Below are positions 7,745-15,925 of a stretch of DNA of 64,000 nucleotides, one piece after another (positions within the stretch are counted from its first letter, which is position 1; each line of letters begins with the position of its first letter). Both the position numbers and the translations under genes were made by a program. Under the pieces are notes generated by a model. It searched no databases, was not told the origin of the DNA, and was given only the letters and a program-made list of their open reading frames with translations. Origin of the DNA: JAPHSX01 sp050298555 (GTDB lineage Bacteria > Pseudomonadota > Gammaproteobacteria > Thiohalomonadales > Thiohalomonadaceae); assembly GCA_050298555.1 (NCBI GenBank), contig JBNKUL010000081.1:1-64000 (forward strand), in the 5' to 3' direction.

Positions 7745-8983
7745 ATGTCACTAATCGTTCATAAATACGGCGGTACCTCGGTCGGCAGCGTAGAGCGCAT
7801 CGAGAATGTCGCACGCAAGGTTAAGGCCTTCCGCGACCGCGGCGACGATGTCGTGGTGGTGGTCTCCGCCATGAGCGGCGAAACCAACCGCCTGTTGGGC
7901 CTTGCCGGCGAGATCAGCCCTGAGCTGGACCCACGTGAGACCGACGTACTGCTCTCCACCGGCGAGCAGGTGACTATCGCCCTGTTGTCGATGGCGCTGA
8001 AGAAGCTGGGCTGCGATGCCCGCTCCTACACCGGAAGCCAGGTACACATCCTTACCGACAGCGCCCACAACAAGGCGCGCATTCTCGATATCGACGAGAA
8101 GAAGATGCGTGCCGATCTCGATGCCGGGCGAGTGGTCGTTGTGGCCGGTTTCCAGGGCGCCGACGAACACGGCAACATTACCACCCTGGGTCGTGGTGGC
8201 TCCGATACCACGGCGGTGGCCCTGGCCGCCGCGCTGAAGGCCGACGAGTGCCAGATCTACACCGACGTGGACGGCGTCTACACCACCGACCCGCGTGTGG
8301 TACCCGAGGCGACCCGCCTCGAGCGAATCACCTTCGAGGAGATGCTGGAGATGGCCAGCCTCGGTTCCAAGGTGTTGCAGATCCGCTCGGTGGAATTCGC
8401 CGGCAAATATAATGTTCCCCTGCGGGTGCTCTCCTCCTTCGAGGGTAATGAGGGCCCCGGTACACTGATTACCTACGAGGAAGATGGGATGGAAGACGCG
8501 CGTATTTCCGGTATCGCCTTCAATCGCGACGAGGCCAAGCTGACCATTCAGGGCGTGCCCGATCAGCCCGGCGTTGCCTACCGCATCCTCGGCCCCATCG
8601 GCGAGGCCAATATCGAGATCGATATGATCGTGCAGAACGTGGCCGCCGATGACACTACCGACTTTACCTTTACCGTTCACCGCAACGACTACGACAAGGC
8701 GCTTGCCGTGCTGCAGCAGACTGCGGAGGAGTTGGGTGCCCGAGAGGTAAGTGGTGACGACAAAATCGTCAAGATTTCTCTTGTCGGTGTTGGCATGCGC
8801 TCGCACGCCGGCATCGCCAGCACCATGTTCGAGGCCCTGGCCAACGAGGGTATCAATATCCGCATGATCTCTACCTCGGAGATTAAGATATCCGTCGTGG
8901 TGGATGAGAAGTATCTGGAGCTGGGCGTTCGCGCCCTGCACAGCGCATTCAATCTGGACGAGGCAGCGGCCAGCGCGTCGTAA
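7745..8983 (+). CDS. lysC: Aspartate kinase
   Basis: Phosphorylates aspartate as the first step to lysine, threonine and methionine. The 412-residue protein has the amino-acid kinase fold (about 1-245) with KYGGTSVG at residues 7-14, STGEQVTIALL and GRGGSDTTAVALAAAL, then two ACT domains (about 265-335 and 345-400) that normally carry feedback inhibition by lysine and threonine. This is the stand-alone Pseudomonas-like type, not fused to homoserine dehydrogenase. It sits between alaS and csrA, a conserved order in many gammaproteobacteria. Confidence 0.96.
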   Translation: MSLIVHKYGGTSVGSVERIENVARKVKAFRDRGDDVVVVVSAMSGETNRLLGLAGEISPELDPRETDVLLSTGEQVTIALLSMALKKLGCDARSYTGSQVHILTDSAHNKARILDIDEKKMRADLDAGRVVVVAGFQGADEHGNITTLGRGGSDTTAVALAAALKADECQIYTDVDGVYTTDPRVVPEATRLERITFEEMLEMASLGSKVLQIRSVEFAGKYNVPLRVLSSFEGNEGPGTLITYEEDGMEDARISGIAFNRDEAKLTIQGVPDQPGVAYRILGPIGEANIEIDMIVQNVAADDTTDFTFTVHRNDYDKALAVLQQTAEELGAREVSGDDKIVKISLVGVGMRSHAGIASTMFEALANEGINIRMISTSEIKISVVVDEKYLELGVRALHSAFNLDEAAASAS

Positions 8984-9065
8984 TCGGCGCTTGCGGTTGA
9001 TTTAATCGCAAACCGGCCCAACAATGACTCACAGGAGCGGTGACTGAACCATCATTCCCCCCTGT

Positions 9066-9106
9066 GGAAGTGTTTCTTTAGGCTTCCGCCGTGGCCATTA
9101 GGCCAC
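9066..9106 (+). promoter_or_regulatory. Two small inverted repeats in the csrA leader
   Basis: GGAAG (9066-9070) pairs with CTTCC (9083-9087), and GTGGCC (9091-9096) pairs with GGCCAC (9101-9106) around ATTA. Both lie 40-80 bases upstream of csrA. The first arm contains a GGA, the core of CsrA sites, so autoregulation is possible but not shown. Confidence 0.3.
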
Positions 9107-9147
9107 CTCTAGTTGCCGAAATTTATGGATTGTATAGGAGAAGTAAG

Positions 9148-9336
9148 ATGCTTATTTTGACCCGTCGTGTGGGTGAGACCCTGATCATTGGCGACGATGT
9201 ATCCGTTACCGTACTGGGTATTAAAGGTAACCAGGTACGCATCGGCGTGAACGCCCCCAAGGAAGTTTCCGTGCATCGCGAAGAGATCTACAACCGTATT
9301 CAGCGCGAGAAAGAAGGAAACGAAGGAAATTACTGA
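9148..9336 (+). CDS. csrA: Carbon storage regulator CsrA
   Basis: A small RNA-binding dimer that binds GGA-containing hairpins near ribosome sites and controls carbon storage, biofilm and motility. The 62 residues match the family from end to end: MLILTRRVGETLIIG, VTVLGIKGNQVRIG, APKEVSVHREEIY. The RNA-contacting residues L4 and R44 region (VHREEI) are intact. A GGAGAAG lies just before the ATG; an in-frame GTG further upstream is not supported by similarity. No FliW gene is visible, as expected in gammaproteobacteria. The tRNA-Ser gene follows. Confidence 0.97.
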   Translation: MLILTRRVGETLIIGDDVSVTVLGIKGNQVRIGVNAPKEVSVHREEIYNRIQREKEGNEGNY

Positions 9337-9390
9337 TTTCCCCTTTACCTTCAGCAACTACGCTAGTATCCTTGCGCGCGTAGTTTGTTA

Positions 9391-9480
9391 GGAGAGCTGG
9401 CCGAGTGGCTGAAGGCGCACCCCTGCTAAGGGTGTATGGGTTAACGCCCATCGAGGGTTCGAATCCCTCGCTCTCCGCCA
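9391..9480 (+). tRNA. tRNA-Ser (anticodon GCT)
   Basis: A 90-base class II tRNA with acceptor stem GGAGAGC/GCTCTCC, D-arm CTGGCCGAGTGGCTGAAGG, an anticodon loop CTGCTAA with GCT, a long variable arm, GGTTCGAATCC T-arm and encoded CCA. It reads AGC/AGU serine codons. It lies directly after csrA, a common arrangement. Confidence 0.97.
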
Positions 9481-9504
9481 TATTAGAAAAATGGAATTTT
9501 TGCC

Positions 9505-9533
9505 TTGACAGGCAAGCGGTGCAAACGGATAAT
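9505..9533 (+). promoter_or_regulatory. Promoter of tRNA-Arg(ACG)
   Basis: Perfect TTGACA (9505-9510), 17-base spacer, then GATAAT (9528-9533), followed by a G+C-rich discriminator-like GCCGCC, 16 bases before the tRNA. This suggests the arginine tRNA has its own strong promoter. Confidence 0.8.
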
Positions 9534-9549
9534 GCCGCCTCTTTTTAAA

Positions 9550-9626
9550 GCGCCCGTAGCTCAGCTGGATAGAGTACCTGGCTACGAACCAGGCGGTCGC
9601 ACGTTCGAATCGTGCCGGGCGCGCCA
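9550..9626 (+). tRNA. tRNA-Arg (anticodon ACG)
   Basis: A 77-base tRNA with acceptor stem GCGCCCG/CGGGCGC, GTAGCTCAGCTGGATAGAG D-arm, anticodon loop CTACGAA with ACG (normally deaminated to ICG, reading CGU, CGC and CGA), GTTCGAATC T-arm and encoded CCA. Confidence 0.97.
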
Positions 9627-9631
9627 ATACC

Positions 9632-9665
9632 AAAAAGCCCCACTGGAAACAGTGGGGCTTTTTCT
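9632..9665 (+). terminator. Rho-independent terminator of the tRNA unit
   Basis: AAAAAGCCCCACT and AGTGGGGCTTTTT form a perfect 13-bp stem around GGAAAC, with more T residues after it. It ends the tRNA-Arg transcript. Confidence 0.93.
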
Positions 9666-9748
9666 TTTTCTATCCCTTAATTTACAAACTCAAATATTTA
9701 GAAACGGTTGTTAAAAGAGCTGCTGCGGTAAACGACCGTTATAGCGTC

Positions 9749-10219
9749 TTACTTCTCATGTAGTCGTGCATTGGCCAAATCCAGCCGGTCGGCCAGTGAG
9801 TGGACGATGTTGCGCATGATGAGGTAGCTGACCCTTGGGGCGGTGCCCACCATCTTGTCCAGGTCGCTGCTGCGGATGCGGATCAGTACCGATTTTTCTC
9901 TGGCGATGGCGGAGGCGCAACGCGGTGCGGCGCGCACCGTGCCCATCTCACCCAGCACGGCACCGGGTTGCAGGGTATCGATAGGGGAGTGGTCATCGTG
10001 TTCGATGTTGATCTCGCCGCCAAGCAACACATAGAGCTCTCGTGCAGTCTCTCCGGCCTTAAACAGGATGTCGCCGTTCTCTACGGTGACCAGTTCGCAG
10101 GCGTCCAGCAACACCTCGTATTCGGAGTCGTAGAGTCCCTCGAACAGCGGGGTGCGCTTGAGTACGCTGATGATGGGTTTGCGGGGCAGTGTCGAGAGAG
10201 CCGCCAAGTCTATAGCCAT
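9749..10219 (-). CDS. Cyclic-nucleotide-binding domain protein
   Basis: A 156-residue protein consisting of one CRP-type effector domain (about 20-140): TPLFEGL, then ENGDILFKAGETARELYVLLGGEINI, LQPGAVLGEMG and the phosphate-binding-cassette-like RAAPRCASAIA. There is no DNA-binding helix-turn-helix, so it is not a CRP-type transcription factor; a role as a receptor or partner protein is more likely. It starts with GAGGTAA upstream and is the last gene of a minus-strand set with the pilus-type ATPase, cheR and cheV, which points to motility or surface sensing. The ligand cannot be told from sequence. Confidence 0.8.
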   Translation of the reverse strand: MAIDLAALSTLPRKPIISVLKRTPLFEGLYDSEYEVLLDACELVTVENGDILFKAGETARELYVLLGGEINIEHDDHSPIDTLQPGAVLGEMGTVRAAPRCASAIAREKSVLIRIRSSDLDKMVGTAPRVSYLIMRNIVHSLADRLDLANARLHEK

Positions 10220-10307
10220 TATTGTTACCTCATCACTTGCTGGATATGGCTCTAAGGGGTTTGTAGCAAATGTAGCCTATCACAACCCTGTTGACGCGCG
10301 AATATGC

Positions 10308-12059
10308 CTAGTCGAGTCGTACCGAGAACACCTCTTCAATCGAGGTGAGCCCCTGCCGTGCCAGTTGAACGGCGTTTTGCGTCAGTGTCTTCATGCCGTT
10401 GTGCTGCTGTGCATGTTGCTTAATCTGCTGGGTGGCTGCGCCGCTGTTGATCAACGCGGCAATGGAAGGGGTGACCTCCAGCAGTTCGGTGACCACGGTG
10501 CGGCCATGGTAGCCGCTGTTGTTGCAGCTGCTGCAGCCGCTTCCCTTGTAGAACACCTCGTCGTCGCCCAACTTGAGGAGCTGGCGTATCTCGGGCTCTA
10601 CCTCCTCTTTCACCTTGCAGTGGGGGCAGTTGAGGCGCAGCAGCCTCTGCGCCAGTACGCCGAGCAGGGTAGAGCTGAGCAGATAGGGCTCTACCCCCAT
10701 GTCGATAAGGCGGGTTACGGCGCTGGCGGCGTCGTTGGTGTGCAGGGTGCTGAGCACCAGGTGGCCGGTGAGTGCCGCCTTGTTAGCGATGCGTACCGTC
10801 TCATTGTCGCGGATCTCCCCCACCATAATGACGTCGGGGTCGTGGCGCAGGATGTGGCGCAGCGATTCGGCGAAGTCGTAGCCGATCACCGGGGAGATCT
10901 GGATCTGCTCGATGTTCTCCATGTCGTACTCCACCGGGTCCTCAACGGTGATGATGTGGGGTTCACGTTTCTTCACCTCGTTGAGCAGGGCGTAGAGGGT
11001 GGTGGATTTACCCGAGCCGGTGGGGTCGGTGACCAGCAGCATGCCGAAGCTGCGTGACAGCAGGGTGCGCAGCCTGCGGTTCTCGTACTGGGTGAGCCCC
11101 AGTTCGTCCATCGGTTTCAGTCCCGCCTGTTTATCGAGGATGCGCACCACCACGCTCTCGCCATTGACGGTGGGGATCACCGAGATGCGCAGGTCGACGA
11201 CATTGCCCTGATGCACAACCCTGGCGTGGCCGTCCTGCGGTAGACGTCGCTCGGCGATATCCATGCGGCCGGTGATCTTGATGCGACTGACCAGGGCGGG
11301 CAGTAGTGACAGGCTCATGGAGCGTGAGAACTGCAGCTTGCCGTCGACGCGGTAGTAGATGTTGAGGCGGTCCTTGCTGGGGCGGATGTTGATGTCCGAG
11401 GCGCGGTGCTGGATCCCCTGGGTGATGATGGCGTTGACCAGCCGCACGATGGGCTTTTTCTGCGCCTCGCGGGCGATGGACTGTAGCGCTGCGGCCTCCT
11501 CCCTGGGTTTTTCCTGGCTGATCGTCTCCAGCTCGTCGGAGAGGTCGTGGAAGTCCTCCTCGCTGTGTTGCAGGTAGTACTTGTCCAGTACCTTGCTGAT
11601 CTCCGCACTGGAGGTGATGACGGCATCGATATTGAGGTTGGTGTGGAAGCGCAGTACCTCCAGTGCCTCCCAGTCCAGCGGGTTCTCCATTGCGATCACC
11701 AGCCGTTTGTTGTGCAGCGCCAGCGGCAGCACGTTGTATTGCAGGGCGATATCGGCCGGAACCAGGCTGAGCACGTTGGGGGCGATCTCGAAGTCGCTCA
11801 GGCGTACATAGGGGATGCCGAGCTTGCCGGCCATCGCTTCGTTGACCTGCTCGCGACTGCAGAACTGCAGCTTCACCAGCACGTCCCCCAGATGCACCCC
11901 TGGATTTTGCTGCTGCCAGGTGAGGGCCTGTTTTAACTGCGCCTCACTGAGCTTGCCATCCTTGAGAAGGATGTCGCCCAGACGGCGATCGGCGAGGATG
12001 GGATGGTTCTTCAGTACCTCGGCCAGTTCGGCCTCGGTGGAGATGCTGGATTCGTTCAT
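10308..12059 (-). CDS. GspE/PilB-family assembly ATPase with MshEN N-terminus
   Basis: A 583-residue hexameric-type ATPase of the type IV pilus / type II secretion assembly family. The N-terminus (about 25-110) has MshEN c-di-GMP-binding features (RRLGDILLKDGKLSEAQLKQAL and a second HLGDVLVK copy), followed by the N2 domain and the ATPase core with DPDVIMVGEIRDNETV, ALTGHLVLSTLHTNDA and a four-Cys zinc site (CPHC and CSSC). The Walker A motif is odd: residue 345 is Asp where the family has Gly (DPTGSGKST rather than GPTGSGKST). No pilin, platform or secretin gene is nearby, so this is an orphan. It could power a pilus encoded elsewhere or be a regulatory homologue. Confidence 0.88.
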   Translation of the reverse strand: MNESSISTEAELAEVLKNHPILADRRLGDILLKDGKLSEAQLKQALTWQQQNPGVHLGDVLVKLQFCSREQVNEAMAGKLGIPYVRLSDFEIAPNVLSLVPADIALQYNVLPLALHNKRLVIAMENPLDWEALEVLRFHTNLNIDAVITSSAEISKVLDKYYLQHSEEDFHDLSDELETISQEKPREEAAALQSIAREAQKKPIVRLVNAIITQGIQHRASDINIRPSKDRLNIYYRVDGKLQFSRSMSLSLLPALVSRIKITGRMDIAERRLPQDGHARVVHQGNVVDLRISVIPTVNGESVVVRILDKQAGLKPMDELGLTQYENRRLRTLLSRSFGMLLVTDPTGSGKSTTLYALLNEVKKREPHIITVEDPVEYDMENIEQIQISPVIGYDFAESLRHILRHDPDVIMVGEIRDNETVRIANKAALTGHLVLSTLHTNDAASAVTRLIDMGVEPYLLSSTLLGVLAQRLLRLNCPHCKVKEEVEPEIRQLLKLGDDEVFYKGSGCSSCNNSGYHGRTVVTELLEVTPSIAALINSGAATQQIKQHAQQHNGMKTLTQNAVQLARQGLTSIEEVFSVRLD

Positions 12060-12144
12060 CCGGATTCCGCTGTGTGGAGGATTACCTATGTTGTTTAATC
12101 CATTTGCAGCACAAGCGCAAATTCAGGGTGAGGAGAGGAGGGGG

Positions 12145-13014
12145 CTAGCGGCGTAAAGCGAATGGGTTACTCTTCTGCTCACCGCCTTTTACTCGATAGA
12201 CCACGCCCTTGGGGGTGCGCACCATTTCGAAGGCGTCGGTATAGCTGGTGGGGGATTCAGAGCCGCCGAGGAACAGGTAACCGCCGGGGTTGAGGCTGGT
12301 CGCCATGCGGTTGAGGATGTCGCTCTTAATCTCGCTGGAGAAGTAGATCAGCACGTTGCGGCAGAAGATGATGTCGAACTTGCCCAGTGAGCTGAAGTTG
12401 TTAAGCAGGTTGAGCTCACGGAAGGTGGCTCTGGCCTTAATTTCAGGCTTTACCTTCCACTTGTCGCCGGCGGGGATGAAAAACTTGCCCTTACGCTCCT
12501 CGGAGATGCCGCGCGCCAGTGACATCTTGTCGTAGGCGGCTTCGGTGGCCTCGCGCAGCATGGTAGTGGAGATATCGGTGCCGATGATATTGATGTTGCT
12601 GGGCAGCGCTCCCGGCTTGCCGGCCAGGTACTCCTGAATCGTCATGCTAATGGAGTAGGCCTCCTGGCCGGAGGAGCTGGCAGCAGACCAGATACGCAGC
12701 TGGCGCGCCCTGGCTTCGGTGATCTCCGGCAGCAGTGAATGCTTGAGCACCTCAAAGGGGTAGGTATCACGAAACCAGAGGGTCTCGTTGGTGGTCATGG
12801 CGTCGACGATCTGCTCATGCAGCTTGGCGTTACGCTTGAGCTTGAGTTGCTGCATCAGGTGTGCAAAGTCTTCGATCTCGAACTCGCGCATCAGGCGGTT
12901 GAGTCGGCTGGTGACCAGGTAGTGCTTGTTATCGCCCAGTACGATACCCGACGCATCCTCCAGATAGCGGCGGAAGTCGTCATACTCCTGTGGGGAAATC
13001 TGTCTTGTTGTCAC
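12145..13014 (-). CDS. cheR: Chemotaxis protein methyltransferase CheR
   Basis: Transfers methyl groups from SAM to glutamates of chemoreceptors for adaptation. The 289-residue protein has the helical CheR N-domain (about 5-65) and the methyltransferase domain with MTTNETLWFRD, the SAM loop WSAASSSGQEAYSISM, GTDIS, LARGISEERKGKFF, and FDIIFCRNVLIYF. It lacks a CheW or TPR extension. It lies downstream of cheV on the same strand with a 139-base gap, as in Pseudomonas-type flagellar loci where cheV-cheR sit beside flgA and flgM. Confidence 0.95.
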   Translation of the reverse strand: MTTRQISPQEYDDFRRYLEDASGIVLGDNKHYLVTSRLNRLMREFEIEDFAHLMQQLKLKRNAKLHEQIVDAMTTNETLWFRDTYPFEVLKHSLLPEITEARARQLRIWSAASSSGQEAYSISMTIQEYLAGKPGALPSNINIIGTDISTTMLREATEAAYDKMSLARGISEERKGKFFIPAGDKWKVKPEIKARATFRELNLLNNFSSLGKFDIIFCRNVLIYFSSEIKSDILNRMATSLNPGGYLFLGGSESPTSYTDAFEMVRTPKGVVYRVKGGEQKSNPFALRR

Positions 13015-13153
13015 TTATTCAGGCTCTCAGGCTTGCACTATTAGGGCGCATACTACCGTTTCATGGTAGCCATTGTCACCATAAATGGAAGGTAGAGGCA
13101 CGTATCTTGCGAAGGCGCTTAAGCAGACTAATTCGCATAGCAGCGGGGCGCTG

Positions 13154-14092
13154 TTACCCAGCCTGCTGCTGATCAAATTCCTTGAGCCTGGCCAGCACTA
13201 CCTGGGCCAATTCGTCTGGCTTGAATTTGGGGATGAACTGGTCGGCCCCTACCTTTTCTGTCAGGGCGTTATTAAAACCACCGCTCAGTGAGCTGTGCAG
13301 TACCACGTAGAGGTCCTTAAGGCGTGCATCACCGCGGATCTCCGCCGTCAGGGTGTAGCCATCCATGGTCGGCATCTCCACATCGGAGATCACCATGGTG
13401 AGGCGCGAGGGGACATCCACCCCCTCGTCGGCCCAGGACTTGAGGATAGCGAGCCCTTCGCTGCCGTTACACGCCTGGGTACTTTCTATGCCCAGCTGAT
13501 CCAGGGTCTGTTTGACCTGGCCGCGTGCGACGGCGGAGTCGTCGACGATGAGGACGTGGTGGGCATGTGAGCCATCCGCATTGTTGGTTGCCAGTAGTTC
13601 TGCCGAGACCGTGTTCTCCATCTGGATGATCTCCGCCAGCACCTTTTCCACGTCGATGATCTCGACCAGTTCGTCATCGATGCGGGTAACCGCCGTCATG
13701 TAGTTGTTCCCCACCCCCTTGGGCGGCGGCAGGATCTCCTCCCAGTTGAGGTTGACGATGTGATTGACGCTGCCGACCAGGAAACCCTGCACCGTACGGT
13801 TGTATTCGGTGATGATGACCGAGGCGTTCTTGGGGTCTTTGAGCGGGGGGCGGCCGATTGCCATGCCGAGGTCGATAATAGTGATGGCCTGGCCGCGCAT
13901 GTGGGCAACACCCTGTATGGCCGGGTGGGCATGCGGCAGCTGGGTCAGGGGCGGGCTTTGGATCACCTCTTTCACCTTGAAGACATTGATGCCGAAGCGC
14001 TGCCGCCCATCGAGCCCGAACATCAGTAGCTCCAGGCGATTGTGCCCTGCTAGTTGGGTGCGGCTGTCGATACCATCTAATAGTCCTGCCAT
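13154..14092 (-). CDS. cheV: Chemotaxis protein CheV
   Basis: CheV couples receptors to CheA like CheW and also carries a receiver domain for tuning. The 312-residue protein has a CheW-like domain (about 25-160; ELLMFGLDGRQRFGINVFKVKEVI) and a C-terminal receiver (about 185-305) with VLIVDDSAVARGQ, the phosphoacceptor Asp in ISDVEMPTMDG, and the conserved Lys in FIPKFKPDEL. The start at 14092 gives MAGLLDGIDSRTQLAGHNRLEL, matching family N-termini; the frame is open for 18 more codons upstream. It is divergent from flgA. Confidence 0.95.
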   Translation of the reverse strand: MAGLLDGIDSRTQLAGHNRLELLMFGLDGRQRFGINVFKVKEVIQSPPLTQLPHAHPAIQGVAHMRGQAITIIDLGMAIGRPPLKDPKNASVIITEYNRTVQGFLVGSVNHIVNLNWEEILPPPKGVGNNYMTAVTRIDDELVEIIDVEKVLAEIIQMENTVSAELLATNNADGSHAHHVLIVDDSAVARGQVKQTLDQLGIESTQACNGSEGLAILKSWADEGVDVPSRLTMVISDVEMPTMDGYTLTAEIRGDARLKDLYVVLHSSLSGGFNNALTEKVGADQFIPKFKPDELAQVVLARLKEFDQQQAG

Positions 14093-14186
14093 GTGGTTAA
14101 TGCTCCATCGTTGGACGGTGAGTGCGCTAAACGCATAACTATTCAATAGTTACGGCCTAAATACAATGAAAGTTAAGGGTGTTTTT

Positions 14187-14202
14187 AGGCACGATACTTG
14201 CT
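14187..14202 (+). promoter_or_regulatory. Sigma-54 promoter for flgA
   Basis: AGGCACGATACTTGCT matches the -24/-12 pattern with GG at 14188-14189 and GC at 14100-series positions 14200-14201, exactly 12 bases apart. It lies about 90 bases upstream of flgA in the cheV/flgA divergent region, so flgA is probably a FleQ target. Confidence 0.8.
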
Positions 14203-14293
14203 GCACTGTGTGTGAGAGTCAATTTTTCGACCATTAGCGCGGCGCCTCGATAACCTCTAGCAGTGGGACGCTGTAGCAGTATGTGGAATTGTG

Positions 14294-14989
14294 ATGAAAA
14301 GTTTTAGGTATTTCATAGGTTTACTGGCGGTTGTCGCGGCCCCCGCAGTGGCACAGGAGTTTCAGTCACTACAGTCGATTCGCGATACGGTAGCGGAATT
14401 TGCCGAGTCCAGTGTCGACGGGGCCACCGGGGAGACCGTGGTCACGGTCGGCAAGCTGGACCGCCGCCTGCGGTTGGCCGAGTGCGAGTTGCCGCTGGAG
14501 GCCGAATACCCCAATCACGGTAAGGCGTTAGGCAGTGTGACGGTAAAGGTGCGTTGTGACGGGGCGAAACCCTGGTCCTTGATGGTTCAGGCCCGCATTC
14601 AGCAGTTTATCGATGTTGCTGTGGCCGCCCGACCTCTGGGGCGCAACCTGGTGCTGGGCTCGGGGGACACCAAGCTGGCCAGGACCGATATTTCACGACT
14701 GCGTGGCGGCTATTTCGCCACCACGCAGGAGACCCATGGCATGGTGGTTAAGCGCTCGGTGCAGGCCGGTACGGTGCTCACCAGCGTGATGCTGAAGCCC
14801 GCTATATTAATAAAGCGTGGCGAAAAGGTTATCATTAGGGCTGAAAGCGGCTCCATTCAGGTGAAAATGATGGGGCAGGCGATGCAGGCAGGTAGCCGTG
14901 GCGAGGTGATCCAGGTCAAAAACCTCTCTTCCAAGCGGGTGATCGAGGCCGAAGTGGTTTCACCCGGTGTGGTAAGGGTAAGAATGTAG
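14294..14989 (+). CDS. flgA: Flagellar P-ring assembly chaperone FlgA
   Basis: A periplasmic protein needed to assemble the FlgI P ring. The 231 residues begin with a clear signal peptide (MKSFRYFIGLLAVVAAPAVA, cut before QEF), then the FlgA N-terminal region and a C-terminal SAF domain (about 145-230: VKRSVQAGTVLTSVMLKP, IKRGEKVIIRAESGSIQVKMMGQAM, VIQVKNLSSKRVIEAEV given as landmarks across the domain). A GTG lies one codon upstream and could also start it. It has its own sigma-54 promoter and is followed by flgM. Confidence 0.94.
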   Translation: MKSFRYFIGLLAVVAAPAVAQEFQSLQSIRDTVAEFAESSVDGATGETVVTVGKLDRRLRLAECELPLEAEYPNHGKALGSVTVKVRCDGAKPWSLMVQARIQQFIDVAVAARPLGRNLVLGSGDTKLARTDISRLRGGYFATTQETHGMVVKRSVQAGTVLTSVMLKPAILIKRGEKVIIRAESGSIQVKMMGQAMQAGSRGEVIQVKNLSSKRVIEAEVVSPGVVRVRM

Positions 14990-14993
14990 CAAT

Positions 14994-15018
14994 GGGCGAT
15001 TTTTTTTCAAAAAAGCCC
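14994..15018 (+). terminator. Possible terminator after flgA
   Basis: GGGC and GCCC bracket a T-run facing an A-run (TTTTTT/AAAAAA), giving a 10-bp-class stem ending immediately at the flgM sigma-28 -35 box. It could insulate flgM from flgA transcription; the T-run lies in the stem, so strength is uncertain. Confidence 0.4.
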
Positions 15019-15045
15019 TAAAGTAATTACACAGACGGACGATAA
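15019..15045 (+). promoter_or_regulatory. Sigma-28 (FliA) promoter for flgM
   Basis: TAAAGTAA, 11-base spacer, GACGATAA; the consensus is TAAAGTTT-N11-GCCGATAA. It is 25 bases before flgM. An FlgM gene under the sigma factor it inhibits is the known feedback arrangement. Confidence 0.85.
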
Positions 15046-15069
15046 CTCTCGTGAGAGAGGAGAAATAGC

Positions 15070-15390
15070 ATGCCTATTAACAACGTAACAGGTTTTTCCA
15101 GCGCGCAGTCGCAGCGCACGACGGAAGGTTCCAAGGTCGAGGTATCTCGTACCGAGCAGACCGTGAGCCAACAGGAGACCGGTAGTAGCAGCAATGTTAC
15201 CGACTCCGTCAGCCTGACCGATACCGCGGCACGCCTGCAGAAGCTGGAGAACACCATTGCCGAACTGCCGGTTGTCGACGCGCAGAAGGTCGAGGATATC
15301 CGTAGCGCTATCGCCAACGGCGAGTATGAGGTCAACCCGGGCCGTATCGCCGATAAGATGATGAGCTTTGACGCGGAGCTTAACGGCTAA
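15070..15390 (+). CDS. flgM: Anti-sigma-28 factor FlgM
   Basis: FlgM binds and inhibits FliA (sigma-28) until the hook is complete and is then exported. The 106-residue protein has the disordered, Ser/Thr/Gln-rich N-terminal half used for export and the conserved C-terminal FliA-binding region (about 45-100): DSVSLTDTAARLQKLENTI, then VDAQKVEDIRSAIANGEYEVNPGRIADKMM in its usual arrangement. GAGAGGAG precedes the ATG. flgN follows 20 bases downstream. Confidence 0.95.
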   Translation: MPINNVTGFSSAQSQRTTEGSKVEVSRTEQTVSQQETGSSSNVTDSVSLTDTAARLQKLENTIAELPVVDAQKVEDIRSAIANGEYEVNPGRIADKMMSFDAELNG

Positions 15391-15409
15391 GCAGCAGCCC
15401 CACGACGCG

Positions 15410-15883
15410 ATGGATACCTTACAGGATAAATTTCTAGCCATCCTGCAGCAGGAGCTGGGCCAATTGGCCCAGCTCGAGTCCGTTCTGGGCCTGGAAAATG
15501 AGGCCCTGAAGCAGCGCGATACCGATGCGATTGCGAAAAATTCATCGGATAAACAATCACTTATTTCTTCCATCGAATCACTGGGTAGGCAGCGCCTGGC
15601 GCTGCTGCAGGCTGCCGGTAAAGGCACCGACAAGGACTCCGTATTGGCCTTTGTGAATGCCGAGCCCAAGCTGCAGGAGCAGTGGGGCGAGCTGGAGGCG
15701 ATCCTGCTGCGCTGCCAGAAGCAGAATCAGGTCAACGGCATGGTGCTGGAGAAGAGTCGCCAGCAGACCCAACAGATCCTCGGCATCCTCCTCGGCCAGG
15801 ATAGCCGTAAGGACACCCAACTCTACGACGCCAAAGGCGGCACTTCCCCTTCCTTTTTCAATGGTCGTTCCGTTAAGGTATAG
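15410..15883 (+). CDS. flgN: Flagellar export chaperone FlgN
   Basis: FlgN is the cytoplasmic chaperone for the hook-filament junction proteins FlgK and FlgL. The 157-residue protein is nearly all helical and Gln/Leu/Glu-rich, with LQDKFLAILQQELGQLAQLE and an LLRCQKQNQVNGMVLEKSRQ block characteristic of the family, and a flexible C-terminus (SPSFFNGRSVKV) like that used for substrate and export-gate binding. The start at 15410 (MDTLQDKF) is just after flgM; the frame extends 14 codons upstream into flgM without similarity. Confidence 0.88.
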   Translation: MDTLQDKFLAILQQELGQLAQLESVLGLENEALKQRDTDAIAKNSSDKQSLISSIESLGRQRLALLQAAGKGTDKDSVLAFVNAEPKLQEQWGELEAILLRCQKQNQVNGMVLEKSRQQTQQILGILLGQDSRKDTQLYDAKGGTSPSFFNGRSVKV

Positions 15884-15925
15884 CCTCCCGGGCCAGACGG
15901 CCCTGTGTGGTTAAGGAACGCACCT

